Origin: Monodelphis domestica
Taxonomy: Eukaryota; Chordata; Mammalia; Didelphimorphia; Didelphidae
Assembly (NCBI RefSeq): GCF_027887165.1
Contig: NC_077227.1
Span: 82,291,430 to 82,355,429, forward strand
Direction: 5' to 3'
DNA: 64,000 nt
Of the stretch, positions 51,700-63,690 are shown one piece after another; within the stretch, counting starts at the first letter, position 1, and each line of letters opens with the position of its first letter. The notes beneath the pieces were generated by a model. It did not search any database and had not been told where the DNA came from. It was given only the letters and a program-made list of their open reading frames with translations. The position numbers and the translations under genes are program-made.

Positions 51700-53240
51700 C
51701 ATCTAGGTAGAGATGTTGTTGAGTCTGCTATATGATGGACACTAGGCTAAGTGTTGGGGATGCCAATTTGAAAAAAGAAAGATAGTTCTTGCCCTCAGTC
51801 AATGTTTATTAAGAGCCTACTATGTGCCAAGCTGGGTAGCTAGTGGTACAGTGGATAAATGGCCAGGTCTGGAGTTAGGAGGACATGAATTCAAATCTGG
51901 CCTCAGATATTAGCCATGTGATTCTGGGCAAGTCACTTAACCCTATTTGCCTCAGTTTCCTCATCTGTAAAATGTAGAGGCACTTTAACATCTTTGCCAA
52001 GAAAACCCAAATGGGGTCACAAAGAAACAGACTGAAAAATGACTGAACATGTGCTAAGCATTATGTTAACTGCTGAAAGAAGAAATATAGTTCCTGTTCT
52101 TCAGGAGCTTATAGCCCATTGGGTATAGCATGCAAATAACTATGTATATGAACTATATAAAAGATAAATTGGAAATAATCATCAGAGGGAAGGAACTTCA
52201 ATTAAGAGGGATTGGAAAAGACTTCCTATACAAAGTGGGATTTTTAGATAGGATTTAGAGGAAAACAGGGGAGCCAGCTGAAGGAAATGAGGAGAGAGAG
52301 CATACCAGGCATGGGAGACAGCCAATGAAAATTCTTTGGCAGCAAATAAAAACAGCTGAGTTTAGGGCTCACTGGGAAAGAATATAGATTGGCCTGTAAA
52401 TTCACTGGAGTGAGGAGCTCTTACTTGGCAATTTCTTTACCAGGATAAACTGGTACTATCACTGAAATGTAGTCTTGGGGGTTGCATAGAACACTAAGAG
52501 ATTATAAATAGAGATGTGAAAGTATGAAGGATGCGTGGGTTCAGGGAAGAATATATTGACTTTTATTTTGGAAGAGTTGAATTTGAGATGCTAATGGGAT
52601 ATGTAGGTAGAGATGTTTAGTTGGTGGTATAGGATTGGGAATTATTTATAAAGAGATGATGATGAAGAGGAGGAGAAAGTGAATAAAGAGAGAAATGTGA
52701 AGAAGATTCAGGGCACAGTTTTAGGAATACACTCATTTAAGGGGCAGAAGACTGATAATATAGCTAAAGAAATTGAGGAGTGTTCAAATAAGCAGTAGGA
52801 GAACCAGGAGAGAGCAATATCTGGAAGCCAGGGTTGGGAAAAAGTATTCAGGAGTAGTCAAAAACCACAGACAGTTCAAATATGCAGAACACTGAAAAAA
52901 AATATGATGGGTTTAAGAGTTAAGTCATTGGAAAGGGAACAATTTCAGTAAAGGTATAAGATCAGAACCAAACTCTCCAGCTGGAGAAGTGAGTGGGAAG
53001 TGAGGAAATGAGGGTAGTTAGTGGTGATAATTTTTTTTCATTTCAGTGCAAACTGGGAGAAAATATAGCTTGAAGAGATGGCAGGGATAAATGGTTTTTT
53101 TTTTCTAAGAATGGAGGACTTCGGCTTATTAATAGATAGCAGGGAGGAAGCCAGTAGATAAGGTGAGATCAAAGATCTGTGAAAGAGAATATTATAACCA
53201 CAGCTACCAGTTTCATCTGACATTTTATTTATCTAGATCT
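51700..53240 (-). mobile_element. L2 LINE, antisense, split by a SINE
   Basis: GCCTACTATGTGCCAAG and, after the SINE, CATGTGCTAAGCATTATG are two halves of the same L2 site. Further right are AGGAGCTTATAGCCCATTGG, GAGAGCATACCAGGCATGGG and GGAGAACCAGGAGAGAGC, all landmarks of antisense L2. Confidence 0.7.
51831..52050 (+). mobile_element. RTE-tailed SINE inserted in L2
   Basis: TAGTGGTACAGTGGATAAATG, GAATTCAAATCTGGCCTC and CAAGAAAACCCAAATGGGG. Flanks ATGTGCCAAG and ATGTGCTAAG are a duplication of L2 sequence. Confidence 0.85.
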
Positions 53241-53284
53241 TTAAGGTTTAACAAAGTACTTTCCAAAAGTTATGTCATTAGAAT

Positions 53285-53455
53285 TTTATGACATTATATG
53301 GCAAGTGCTGCAGACATAATTACCTTTTCTTTAAATATGAGGAAATAGAGGTTCGAAGAAGTTGCCAAGGGCTACACAGCTGATATCAGAGCGGGGATTT
53401 GAAACCAAGTCTTTCTGACTCAAAGGGCAGCACTATATTCCAATGGGGCAAAGTT
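53285..53455 (-). mobile_element. MIR-type SINE
   Basis: TGAGGAAATAGAGGTTCG, CAAGGGCTACACAGCTG and CCAAGTCTTTCTGACTC are antisense MIR text. Confidence 0.7.
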
Positions 53456-54299
53456 TTAGTGGATATGAGAAAGGTTGGGGTCAAGGGCACAAAGAGAGGA
53501 ATTGGCCTTGGTAAGGAAATGTGCCTCTTCTTGGAGACAGAAGCAAAGGAGGACAGGGCTGAAGAAGAAAGAGGGCTTTTGTAGTATTGAAAAGGGAAGA
53601 ATAGGAAACTCAATGGATAACTTCAATTTTCTCAGTGAAAAGAGGGCTAGGGAAGAGAGTGATGTAGGGGAAATATGATGGTGATATCCAGACCTCCTTA
53701 TTTTACCTAATAAGCCCTGTTAAAACCTAGTTTTTATTTAAAACACTAGTTTTTTTTTTAAGGTTAGTTTTGAGTTTAAAATTTAGTACCATGCAGCTAT
53801 TCCCAAATCGTGCAGAAGGGGGAGTCACTTACTTAATTTTAAAGATTATAAGTAAATACCTTTTGGGTGTGTGAAAGGAAAGAAAGGTACAGTTTAAATG
53901 AAAGGAACCATGTCTAAGCAAGTCAACGACCTTTCTTTCTCCAAGTCACAAGTCCAACCCCCACGCCTTGGTGGTATCTCTTTAACTAGTTATATTCTAC
54001 TTCAAGGATTGCAGTAGAAAGAATCAAACAGTAGTATTATTTTTATTTTAGCTTTTTCCATTGTATTCATTAACTCTAAATCTATTTTGGTTCTATATAC
54101 TGTATATTAATATTTTTAGGTGGAGTTTAAGAAGTTTCACTTCCACCTTCCCAGAATTTGCAAGTTAGTGCCTGTTTCTGAGTAAAGACGGAATTTTGGG
54201 TATCAGTTTACATATAGCCTTTAGTAAATAATCTTACAGAGATCCACCCATTTGACTTTTTTTTTTATTCCACTCCCCCACTTCACTGTAAGCAAATCA

Positions 54300-54413
54300 T
54301 TCCCTGCCTTCTTTTGCTCAGTTAGTTCAGCGAGGGGCCACAAGGACAGATGCAGTACTGCTTCTCCAAACTTCATTTTCTGATCTTAGCAACTTTCTGC
54401 AAGTCCAGCAACC
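54300..54413 (+). other. MYOF: MYOF 5' UTR or leader, extent uncertain
   Basis: The sequence upstream of the ATG is AT-rich with no CpG island. A pyrimidine-rich run ending in CTTAG at 54385-54389 could be a splice acceptor, so the leader may be only about 24 nt here and continue in an upstream exon. A TEAD-type CATTCC is at 54298-54303. Neither reading can be chosen from sequence alone. Confidence 0.35.
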
Positions 54414-54501
54414 ATGCTTCGGGTCATTGTGGAGTCTGCGAGTGATATCCCTAAAGGGAAATTTGGAAAACCGGATCCAATTGTCTCAGTTATTTTTAAG
54501 G
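54414..54501 (+). CDS. MYOF: MYOF (myoferlin), first coding exon
   Basis: Myoferlin is a large C2-domain, tail-anchored membrane protein (human about 2,061 aa) that acts in calcium-dependent membrane fusion and repair. Translation gives MLRVIVESASDIPKGKFGKP followed by DPIVSVIFK, matching human MYOF residues 1-29 except N11D and T15G. This is the first strands of the C2A domain. The start has A at -3 (ACCATGC). The donor AAGG|GTAAGA ends the exon after the first base of codon 30 (Asp in human), the same junction as human. Exon 2 is not in the window. Confidence 0.93.
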
Positions 54502-54693
54502 GTAAGACAAACTTTATTTCTTAGAATCAGAGGCATGTTTGGATTTTGATATTATGCAGGAGGTACTCCGGTAGAGTTGTTGTCTTGATTCTAGTAATAA
54601 GGTGATTGTACTGTCTGTAAAGACATTCTTTGATCAGTGGACTCTTGTTACCTATGCAGAACAGGAAATGGAATTGATTATTTTGGATGGTAT

Positions 54694-54707
54694 CCCCCCC
54701 CCCCCCC
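54694..54707. repeat. Homopolymer C14
   Basis: Fourteen cytosines lie 0.2 kb into MYOF intron 1. A C12 run is at 6126-6137. Both are prone to length error. Confidence 0.9.
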
Positions 54708-54984
54708 ATTCCCCCGGGGCTCTGAGATGTATCCAAGAGCTGAAATTTGAATCCCTGGCAGGGGGAATGATTGCTTTGCTTTTTAAAAGAATACACATTA
54801 ACTTATCAACTCTGGTTTCTGTTATTAAAAATCTGTATAGGTTTTAGTTGCAAACTTCAGAATTTTTTACACATAATTCCTTCTGCTAGCCATAAGTCTG
54901 TTTTAAAAAGAAGTCAGCTGTCCTAGTAACTCATGCTCACTAACACAATTTCATGGTCATAATCCTTTTGCTGCATTTTTGGAA

Positions 54985-55320
54985 TTATAGGAGCATAGCT
55001 CTAGAGCTAGAAGAGAACTCAGGAACCCACCCTCTCTAATAGTATGGTTATAGAAACTGAGGCTCAGAGAGATTAAAATAAAAGAAATAAAGAAACTTGC
55101 CCAAGGCCACATAGTATATAGCAAAGTCAGGGTTTGAATACATATAAAGGAATAAAGATTTAGAAGCCATCTAATCTAACTCTCTCTTTTCACAGATGAG
55201 GAAATTTGAGATCTGGGGAGGTTAAATGACTTGTTTAAGGCCACACATATAGTAAATGTCAGGGGTGGGTTTTGAACCCTGATCCTCTGATTCCAGGTTT
55301 TGAGCTCTTTCTACTAGAGT
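54985..55320 (-). mobile_element. Two adjacent MIR-type SINEs
   Basis: Copies at 54985-55145 (GAAACTGAGGCTCAGAGAG) and 55146-55320 (TTTTCACAGATGAGGAAATT, GGTTTTGAACCCTGATCC) lie in the same orientation in MYOF intron 1. Confidence 0.7.
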
Positions 55321-55689
55321 TATTTGCAAGTTAATTAATGCTGTTTTTTGTTCATTTTATGGTTTTCTTCTCTAGATAGAAACTATTCAACTTTTTAGTG
55401 TTTGAGAGACAGCTTCTTAAGTTCTTTAGTATTCGAGGGAATTCTTTAGTGTCTTGTACTACTTAGCAAAAAGGTTAGTGGATGGGGAAGACTTGGTGCT
55501 AGTCTCAGTTTTCAATGTGTGACATTACAGGGAAAATTTAGCATCTCTGGACCTTTGTGTCCTCACTTAATGAAAAGGTCGGAATGTCTCAGATCTCTTC
55601 CAGTTCTAAGACTCTTTGAATCTATGAGAAAGTTATTTTTCTGCAAACTTCTTTGATCTTTACATTTTAGTTAGAATGCTGGATGAAAC

Positions 55690-56230
55690 TTAAGTTTTTA
55701 AAAAATAATATTTATTTTCCCCAATCACATATAAAAGCAATTTTTAATATTCATTTTTTAAAAATTTGAGTTCCAAATTCTCCCCCTCCTTCTCTTATCC
55801 CCTTCCTGAGATGGTAAGCAATTTGAGGTGGGTTATACATGTGCAGACATGTTAAGATGTATTTAATATTAGTCATTTTATGGAAGAACACTAAAAAAAA
55901 AAAAGAAAATGACAACTAGTATGCTTTGGTCTTCCTTTAATCTCCTCATCCTTTCTCTGGAGGTGGTTGGCTCTTTTTTTTTTTTTTTAATCATGAGCCC
56001 TTTGGGATTGTTCTGGATTGTTGTATTGCTGAAAATAGCTTAGTCATTCATAGTCGATCATCGTACAATTTGCTTATACTGTATACAGTGTCCTATTGAT
56101 TCTATTCACTTCATTCTTCATCAGTTCATATAAATCTTTCCAGTTTTTTTTTTTAAGTCCTCCTGCTCATCATTTCTCATAGCACAATTGCCTTATCTAT
56201 AGGGCTATAACAAGGAATATTTTCATCTTT
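55690..56230 (-). mobile_element. L1 3' end, diverged subfamily
   Basis: Antisense of the L1 3' UTR and last ORF2 codons: GAGATGGTAAGCAATTTGA, GGGTTATACATGTGCA, and ATAGCACAATTGCCTTATC at the right end. It lies in MYOF intron 1. Confidence 0.7.
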
Positions 56231-56795
56231 GGCAGAAACATAAAAAAGGGTCAGGGAAGAGAGTGAAGTATATGAATATGATAAATGACTTGCCTGAGGT
56301 TATCCAGCTAGTAGGTGGCAGAACCAGGATGACAGCTGTCTTTAAGTATGTGAAGGGTTATCTTATGTAAAAGGAAACAGATTGTAGCCTGGGGAAGGTA
56401 CTGTACCATATGGTTGGGTGAGCAAGTAGAGAATGAGAGAGAAGGCATGGCATGGATGAACTCTTGGGAAGAAAGCATGCTTCCTTAGACATCAACACCC
56501 TGGGGTAAAAGTCTCACTGCCCCGGGCTGTAAAGTGAAAGAGGACTTGATGATCTCTCAATTCTCTTGCAGTTCTGACATTTTATGATTCTATGAGAATA
56601 AAATTTTTTTTTAAAATCCCAGAGGATCTTGGGTTTCTTGAAGCATTTATTATATGCATGTATGTACATAATATGTAAAGATGACCACCCATGACTGAAA
56701 TTTAGAAAATAATTGGATAAAACCTGGCAAAGCATGAAAATGACAAAGGAAAGATGATGAGTCAAAATAGAATAGTATTGATTAGTTGATAGTTA

Positions 56796-57071
56796 AGGCA
56801 ATTGTGTGGCTTAGTGAATTGAATGCTGGGCCTGGAATTACGAAGGTTCATCCCTATACTCATACTCCGAGTTCAAATCTATACTCAGACACTTTAACTG
56901 TGTGATCCTGGGCAAGTCACTTAACCCTATTCAGCCTAGTTTCCTCATCAGCAAAATGAGCTAGAAAAGGAAATGGCAAACCACTCCAGTATCTTTGCAA
57001 AAACTCAAACCCAAATAGAGTTGTGAAGAGTCAGACATAACTGAAAAATGACTGAATGACAACAACAAAAA
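56796..57071 (+). mobile_element. RTE-tailed SINE
   Basis: GGCAATTGTGTGGCTTAGTG, CGAGTTCAAATCTATACTC, AAATGGCAAACCACTCCAG and GTCAGACATAACTGAAAAAT, ending in ACAACAACAAAAAC. Confidence 0.85.
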
Positions 57072-57364
57072 CATCTAAGCTGTTAAGGAAAATGACTTGC
57101 TTCCTTTAATGATTATGAGTTCATCTAAAACTCTCAAGGAACAAAGTTAAGGGCTAAAATGGAAACTGAACATTTTTGTTACATTGGGCAAGCACAGATA
57201 ACCTAAATGATCACCCTAGATTTGCATTTCATTCTATCCTCTTTTTCAATTATTACCCTTCAACCATCTTGGGCATTCTTGCCCATTTCTCATTTGGCAA
57301 TGGCTCATTCTATGATGTTGAAGATAACTGATTATAGCATTAGGTTGAATTGCCTATCACAAAG

Positions 57365-57745
57365 AGACTCACAAATGGAAGAGACCTTAGAGATAAACTG
57401 GTCAAAACTCCTTATTAGACAGATGAGGAAAATGATGCTGAGAAGTTAGGTGATTTGCCCAAGCATTAGAGCCAGACTTGGAAGTTAGGTCTCTTTCCTA
57501 AATCCTACTCTCACATTGCTAGTCTGCTTTCTGGCTTTTGTGGGTGCTATTTGATTGGTCATATTAGTAGGTAGTCAGAGACTCAAAGATTAAGAATTGA
57601 ATGAGGAGTAAACAGAGATTGAGAGAGAGAGGTAGTACCTTGCCCTAGGTCACACAGGTAGTCAGTGGTGGTCATTTTTTGAACTCAACCTTTGAATACA
57701 AATCCTGTTCTTTGCTCATAGCACCACATTGCCTCTCCACAGATA
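57365..57745 (-). mobile_element. Two MIR-type SINE fragments
   Basis: 57365-57530 (TATTAGACAGATGAGGAAAA, GTGATTTGCCCAAGC) and 57575-57745 (CCTAGGTCACACAGGTAG, CATAGCACCACATTGCC) are antisense MIR pieces. Confidence 0.6.
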
Positions 57746-58019
57746 GATGTGATGTTTGCTGATACCACCTTAGTACTTTTTTTTCAATTTCTTTTCATTT
57801 CATTTGAAATACAGCACATTTGATAATTCTAGTATCCCCATAACCCCTAACTAGTTGTATGACTTTAGGCAAGTTATCTGAAGGATCAGAGTATCATAGA
57901 TCTTTTGCTGGAAGGGACTTCAGAGGCCATGTAGTCCAATTCCATCACTTTGCAGAAGAGGAAAATTAAGTTCATGGAGGGCAAACAGAGACCATCAGAA
58001 TAAGATAAATTAAACTGTC

Positions 58020-60110
58020 CATTCCTCCGAGGGATGTACTAGAGTTGACCTAGTTGTTAAATTTTTAGTGTGAACATTCACATGTTGGAAGTCTGCAAAT
58101 GCTACAAATCAGGGCTCATATATTGTTTTTGACTGTTTAGATATAAGAAAGTGATAGAGTGATAAAATGCAGGTTAAACTTTAAGATGTGAGAGAAAGCT
58201 GTTAAATATTAATTAGCATAACCTTGGCTCTTCCCATAGATTGTAAGTTCCTTGAGAGCACTTGTGTCAGGGAAGTACATTGTGCACAGGAATTCTAATT
58301 TTATTCTAGTTCTAATTAAATTCTAGATGACTGCCTGTCGACCTGAGAAGTAGGTTTTAAGTCAGGTCCACTTACTCATCTCTGAGACACAGTTGCTGTG
58401 TGGTGGGGCACAAGATCTTGGTTCTGATGCTTTCTATCATCCATTTCAGACAGTTGCCTGTCAGAAAATTCAATCTGCTTCCCTAAGGCTTAGTTTCTTT
58501 ATCTGTAAAATGTGGACACTAATCTTTGTTGGGTATATTATAGTAGAGATTCTTTTTTTGTGTGTATCGGACTAGTTGGTCACTGAGGTTCTTTCTAACT
58601 CTCAAAGTCTATGTTTCTGTGATACTTGAACTATTTACCTAAAATAATTATGATGAAATTACATTGTAAATTGCTAATCATTACAGAAATAAAAACTTAA
58701 TTACTTATAAATGGGAATGATAATTTCTGATCTATCTACAACCTGGGTGCTCTGTGAAGAAAATTTCTAGCTCTAAGTTTTATGATTCATCAGCAATATG
58801 TCTTGATTAATACAAGAAATATGTGCCTGAAGAGTTGTGTGCTGTTATAAAAATGGGAATTTCCTTCATCTGTGTTTCTTTCATTTTGGGATGAGTTTCA
58901 AGCAAAGTCATGCAGAGATTCTGTTTCTGGTCAAATTTCTATGACTGTGTCAGAGTTGGACATGAGTGAAGACTTGTGTGCGTGCATCTGATTCCCATGG
59001 TTTGTGAAGGCAGTCTCACCTTAGGTTCTCTGCCATTTAAGGGAACCACATAGGTGACAGAACACAGACTCAGTTGTTTTAGTCATCTGGCCACTCTACT
59101 GACCTTTAGCCCTGTGATCGTCCAAAGAACTTCTGGAATTTTTTATTTTGCTTTGGTCTCTTTGAGCACTTGCAACATGGTATCTCTACTCTGGGACTGC
59201 CCTTTTTCCTGACTGGTAACATCCTGCCCTTTTCTAGAAACACATATTCTATGCTTGAAAATTTTTTGCTCTGTGTTTGAACATCTAGAGCGAACCATCC
59301 CTAGCTATGGCATCAGAGATGAGAAAGTAAGCAGACATCCTTGACACAGAACCTATACTCTATATAATCCATGACTTTCTAAGGCCTGGGCTAGTTACCC
59401 TAATGTGGAGGTAATGAAAGACCCATGTGTCCCACACATCAACCAGGAGGAGTGATAAGAGAAGGCAAAACCTAGAAATGTCCAATGAAAGAACGATCTT
59501 TTGCAAAACCATCACTGACATCCCTTCTTCTTCCTTGAATACCCTTTAGAGACCTGGTTGTATTCTTGATTGCTTTTGCCTCACTCCCTCATCTCAACTC
59601 CTCAGGGTCTCATGTTAGGCTTCGGTCCTTTGTATGTGTTTAAATGTGCTATAAAAAAGCCTATTGCTTGATAGATTCATAGCCTGCCTGACCATTGTGA
59701 AGTCCCTCTTTAAGTCTTCAACCTTAGCTATAACCAAGACAAATTGTATGGCAAAAAGCAAAAAGAGGCTCTCCCAAGATTGTTTATTATGGCATACTTA
59801 CGAAATATTTAAAAAAGGTAACAGGATTTAACTTTCTGAGTCATTAATACCACTTCCTGGAATTGGGAGATTGGAAACTTTCCATCTAAGTGGCCCAACC
59901 CTTCTTAAATCTGTCCTATTTCAGAAACCCAGTACATAGAGGACTAGTCTGCTGGCTCCTACCTATTTGTAAAGGTGCAGTTCCATTTAATTAGTTGACT
60001 TTGATTTGTTTGATGAAAGGATGGACCACTTACCAGATTAATCTTCCTGCTGTACTTTGATATTTATGGGTTATAGATGGTTAGATCAGCATATATTATA
60101 CATATGGAAT
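58020..60110. other. MYOF intron 1, mostly unassigned
   Basis: A weak MIR is at 58330-58560. The block 58930-59730 is GC-richer, with TATAAAAAAGCC near 59651, giving it an LTR-like look without identifiable ends. No exon is supported. Confidence 0.3.
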
Positions 60111-60314
60111 CTGAAAGTTTCAAGGAATCTTAGAAATTATCTAATCCAGTGCCTCCGTTTGATAGAGGAGTAAACTGAGGTCCTAAAAGACTGCCCACTG
60201 TCCAAAGTCAAATGAAATTATCAGAGATAAACATTTAATTTTTTCTACTTTATATTTTGATATGGAGTATCAAAAGCTGATATATTTTTGCATAACTTCA
60301 TTTCCAAATACAAA

Positions 60315-60377
60315 GTGTACCCAAAAGTCTTTGCACTTATTAAAGCATAAAACTGCCCTAAGACTTTTTGGGACATT
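60315..60377. mobile_element. Mariner-like miniature element
   Basis: A 63-bp imperfect palindrome: GTGTACCCAAAAGTCTT at the left and AAGACTTTTTGGGACA at the right. The termini and the CACTTATTAAAGC core resemble a widespread mariner family ending in GGGTGTCCCAAAAGTCTT. No coding capacity. Confidence 0.6.
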
Positions 60378-60479
60378 TTCTATATCTTTCTCCTTTCCTT
60401 ACCCAAGGAACCATCCCTTGTAATAAATAATAAAACAGAAAGAATGGGGGTGGGGAAGAAAGTGGTTTCATAAAACTAA

Positions 60480-60955
60480 ACAATTCGTCAATTGAAAGTG
60501 ACATTACATATAATGTAATTTCCCACATTTCCCATTTCCCACACCTAAGAGGCCCCCACCTCTCCAGTGAAGAGAGGGAGGCATAGTTTTCATCTTGTCT
60601 TCAGGACCAGCCTTGGTCATTATAATTAGTATTCAATTTAAACTTTGTTATTATTTAATTTACATTGTGATGGTTATTGTATATATTTTCTTAGTTCTAC
60701 TTCATTTTACATCTATTTCTGTCTTTAAATGTTTCTCTTCATTCTTCATATCTCTTATTGTGCACTGTGTTATACATATTCATGTACCACAATTTAGCAA
60801 TTCCACACTCTATGGGTACCTATTTTGCTTAAAGATTTTTTTCATCCCACAAAAAGTATGGCTAAACATTTTTGGTGTTATAATGGACCTTTCTCTCTAT
60901 GACTTGTTTGGGCCACAGGCCTAGCAGTGTGACCTCTGAGTCAAAGGTTATGGAC
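60480..60955 (-). mobile_element. Older L1 3' end
   Basis: CATGTACCACAATTTAGC, the lysine-rich AAAAGTATGGC stretch and GGCCTAGCAGTGTGACCTC follow the L1 C-terminal ORF2/3' UTR layout in antisense. It is more diverged than the L1 inserted directly next to it at 60956. Confidence 0.65.
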
Positions 60956-63240
60956 ATTTTAATTTTTTTAAAAAATTTTCCATGGTTACACAATTCTTGT
61001 TGTCTCCTTCTCCCCTCCTGTAAATGACAAGCAATTTCACTGGGTTCTACATATATTATCACTCAAATCCCATTTCCATATTATTCATATTTGTAATAGA
61101 GCCTATTACAAATATGAATAATATGGAAATAGGTTTTGAACATTGATACATGTATAACCCAATGGAATTGCTTGTCATCTCCAGGAGTGGGGGTGGGGAA
61201 GAGGGATGGGAAAAATTATGAATGATGTAACCATGGAAAAATATTCTAAATAAATAAAATTAAAAAAACCCTGATCATATACCCATACAAACAAGTGATA
61301 AATTATATGTTTTCTTCTGGACTTCTACTCCCACAGTTCTTTCTTTAGATGTGGGTAGCATTCTTTCTCATAATCCCTCAGAATTACCCTGGATCATTGC
61401 ATTGCTCTTAGTAGCCAAGTCAATCACATTTGATCATCCCACAGTGTGTCAGTTACTGTGTATAATGTTCTCCTGGTTCTACTTATTTCACTGCACATGA
61501 GTTCATGGGGGTCTTTCTAGTTCTTTTAGAAATCAAGTAGTTCATCATTCCTTACAGCACAATAGTATTCCATCATCATCATTTACCAAAATTTGTTCAG
61601 CCATTCTCCAATCAAGGGACCTCCCTTCATTTTCCAATTTTTTTGAAACCACAAGAAGTGCAGCTATAAATATTTTTGTACAAACAGAATCTTTCCCATT
61701 TAAAAAAAAAACCTCTCTGGGATACAAACCTAGTAATGGTATTGCTGGCTCAAAGGACACGCATTCTTTTAAAGCAATTTGGGCATAATTCCAAATTGCC
61801 TTCCAGAATGGTTGGATCAATTCACAATTTCACCAGCAATGTATCCTAATTTAGCCACATCCCCTCCATCATTTATTATTTTTCTTTACTGTCATATTGG
61901 CCACTCAGCTAGGTAAAAGATGGTACCTCAGAGTTTTTTTAAAATTTGCATTTATCTAATCAGAATGGATTTAGAATATCTTTTCATATGATTATTGATA
62001 GTTTTGATTTCTTCATCTGAAAACTGCCTATTCATATTCCTTGACCATTTGTCAATTGAGGAATGATTTCATTTCTTATAAATTTGACTTAGTTCTTTGT
62101 ATATGTGAGAAATTAGACCTTTGTTAGAGAATTTTGTTATAAAAATTTCAACCAATTTGTTGCTTCCCTTCTAATTTTGGTTGCATTGTTTTTGTTTGTA
62201 CAAACCCTTTTTAATTTAATGTAATCAAAATTAGTTATTTTACATCTTGTAATGTTCTCTGCCTCTTGTTGGTCTTAAATTCTTTCCTTTCCCATAGATC
62301 TGACAGGTACACTATTCCATGTTCACCTAAGTTACTTATAATATCACTTTTTATTTTTGTCACATGCCTATTTTGAACTTATCTTGGTATATGTTATGGG
62401 ACAGTGATCTAAAGCTAATATTTGCCATACTGTTTTCCAATTCTCCCAACAGTTTTTGTCAAATAGTGGGTTCTTATCCCAAAAGCTAGGATCTTTGGGT
62501 TTACTGAACACAAGATTGCTGAGGTTATTTATCCCTAGTCTGATTCCATTGATTCACTCTTCTATTTCTAAGCCAGTACCAGATGGTTTTGATGACCACT
62601 GCTTTATAATACAGTTTAAGATCTGCTAGGCTACCGTCCTTCACATTTTTTTATTAGTTCCCTTGATATTCTTGATTTTTTGTTCTTCCAGTTTAATTTT
62701 GTTATAATTTTTTCTAATTCTCTAAGATATTTTTGGTAGTTTGATAGGTATGACACTGAATAAGTTAATTTAGGTAAGATTATAATTTTTATTATATGAG
62801 CTCATCCTACCCAGGAGCAATGAATGTTTTTCCAATTGTTTAGGTCTAGTTTTATTTGTGTAGAGGGTGTTTTGTAATTGTGTTCATATAATTCCTGTGT
62901 TTGTCTGGGCAGATAGATTCCCAAATATTTTATATAGTCTAAAGTAATTTTAAATGGAGTTTCTCTTTATAATTCTTGCTGCTGATTTTTGTTGGAAATA
63001 TATAGAAATGTTGGTGATTTTGTAGGTTTATTTTGTGTCATGCAACTTTGCTAAAGTTACTGATTATTCCCACTAACTTTTTAGTTGATTCTCTAGGATT
63101 CTTTAAGTATACTATCATATCATCTGCAAAGAGGGAGAGTTTAGTTTCCTCATTGTCTGCTTTAATTCCTTAATTTCTTTTTCTTTTCTAATTGCTACAG
63201 TTAGCATTTCTAATACAATTTTAAATAATTGTGCTTAAAA
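60956..63240 (-). mobile_element. L1 LINE, 5'-truncated, 3' half
   Basis: The sequence parallels the 44.4-46.6 kb L1 segment, from the RT domain to the 3' end, with an A-rich tail near 60.96 kb. The C-terminal ORF2 block MIQPFWKAIWNYAQ is at 61820. A plus-strand L1 3' end interrupts it at 61103-61268. Truncated and broken. It lies in MYOF intron 1. Confidence 0.88.
61103..61268 (+). mobile_element. L1 3'-end fragment, inverted inside another L1
   Basis: About 165 bp of L1 3' UTR in plus orientation, with AACCCAATGGAATTGCTTGTC, AACCATGGAAAAATATTC and an A-rich tail. It abuts the 3' UTR of the minus-strand host L1, forming a hairpin. Confidence 0.75.
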
Positions 63241-63565
63241 TTTTGTCATGGAGGTCATATAACACTAATTATTTCAAAGGTTCCCACAGTGGGAATTAGC
63301 CTGGTGTGAACAGTAGAGTAACCATTTGAAAGAAGCATTAGGTATATATTCCTCATTTTCTGTCACACTTTTTAAAGTTCTATCTGTGGAAATTTCTCTC
63401 TTTGGCTCTTCAAGGCTATTCTCCCCTCCCCCCTCTTTCTTGATGATCTTCTCAGCTACCATGGGTTCAGTCATCAGTTTGATGCAGATGACTCTATGAT
63501 CTACTGTATATTCATTGCAATCTTTCCTGAGTCTCAGTCCCACATCATTAAATGCTTATTGAAGG

Positions 63566-63690
63566 GACAGCTAGATGGGTCAGTGGATAGAGAGTCAGAC
63601 CTAGAGACAAAGAGATTTTAGGTTCAAATGAAGCCTTAGCTTGCTGGTATTGATTTTTAAGATGGAAGATAAAGGTTAAAAATACTTATT
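63566..63690 (+). mobile_element. SINE1-type SINE, internally deleted
   Basis: GGACAGCTAGATGGGTCAGTG starts the head, and TTTTAAGATGGAAGATAAAGG ends it. The middle is shortened. Confidence 0.7.

Noticed and set aside
58930-59730. LTR-like block with TATAAAAAAGCC
   Set aside because: No TG...CA ends, target duplication or second copy could be found in the window, so it was left as unassigned.
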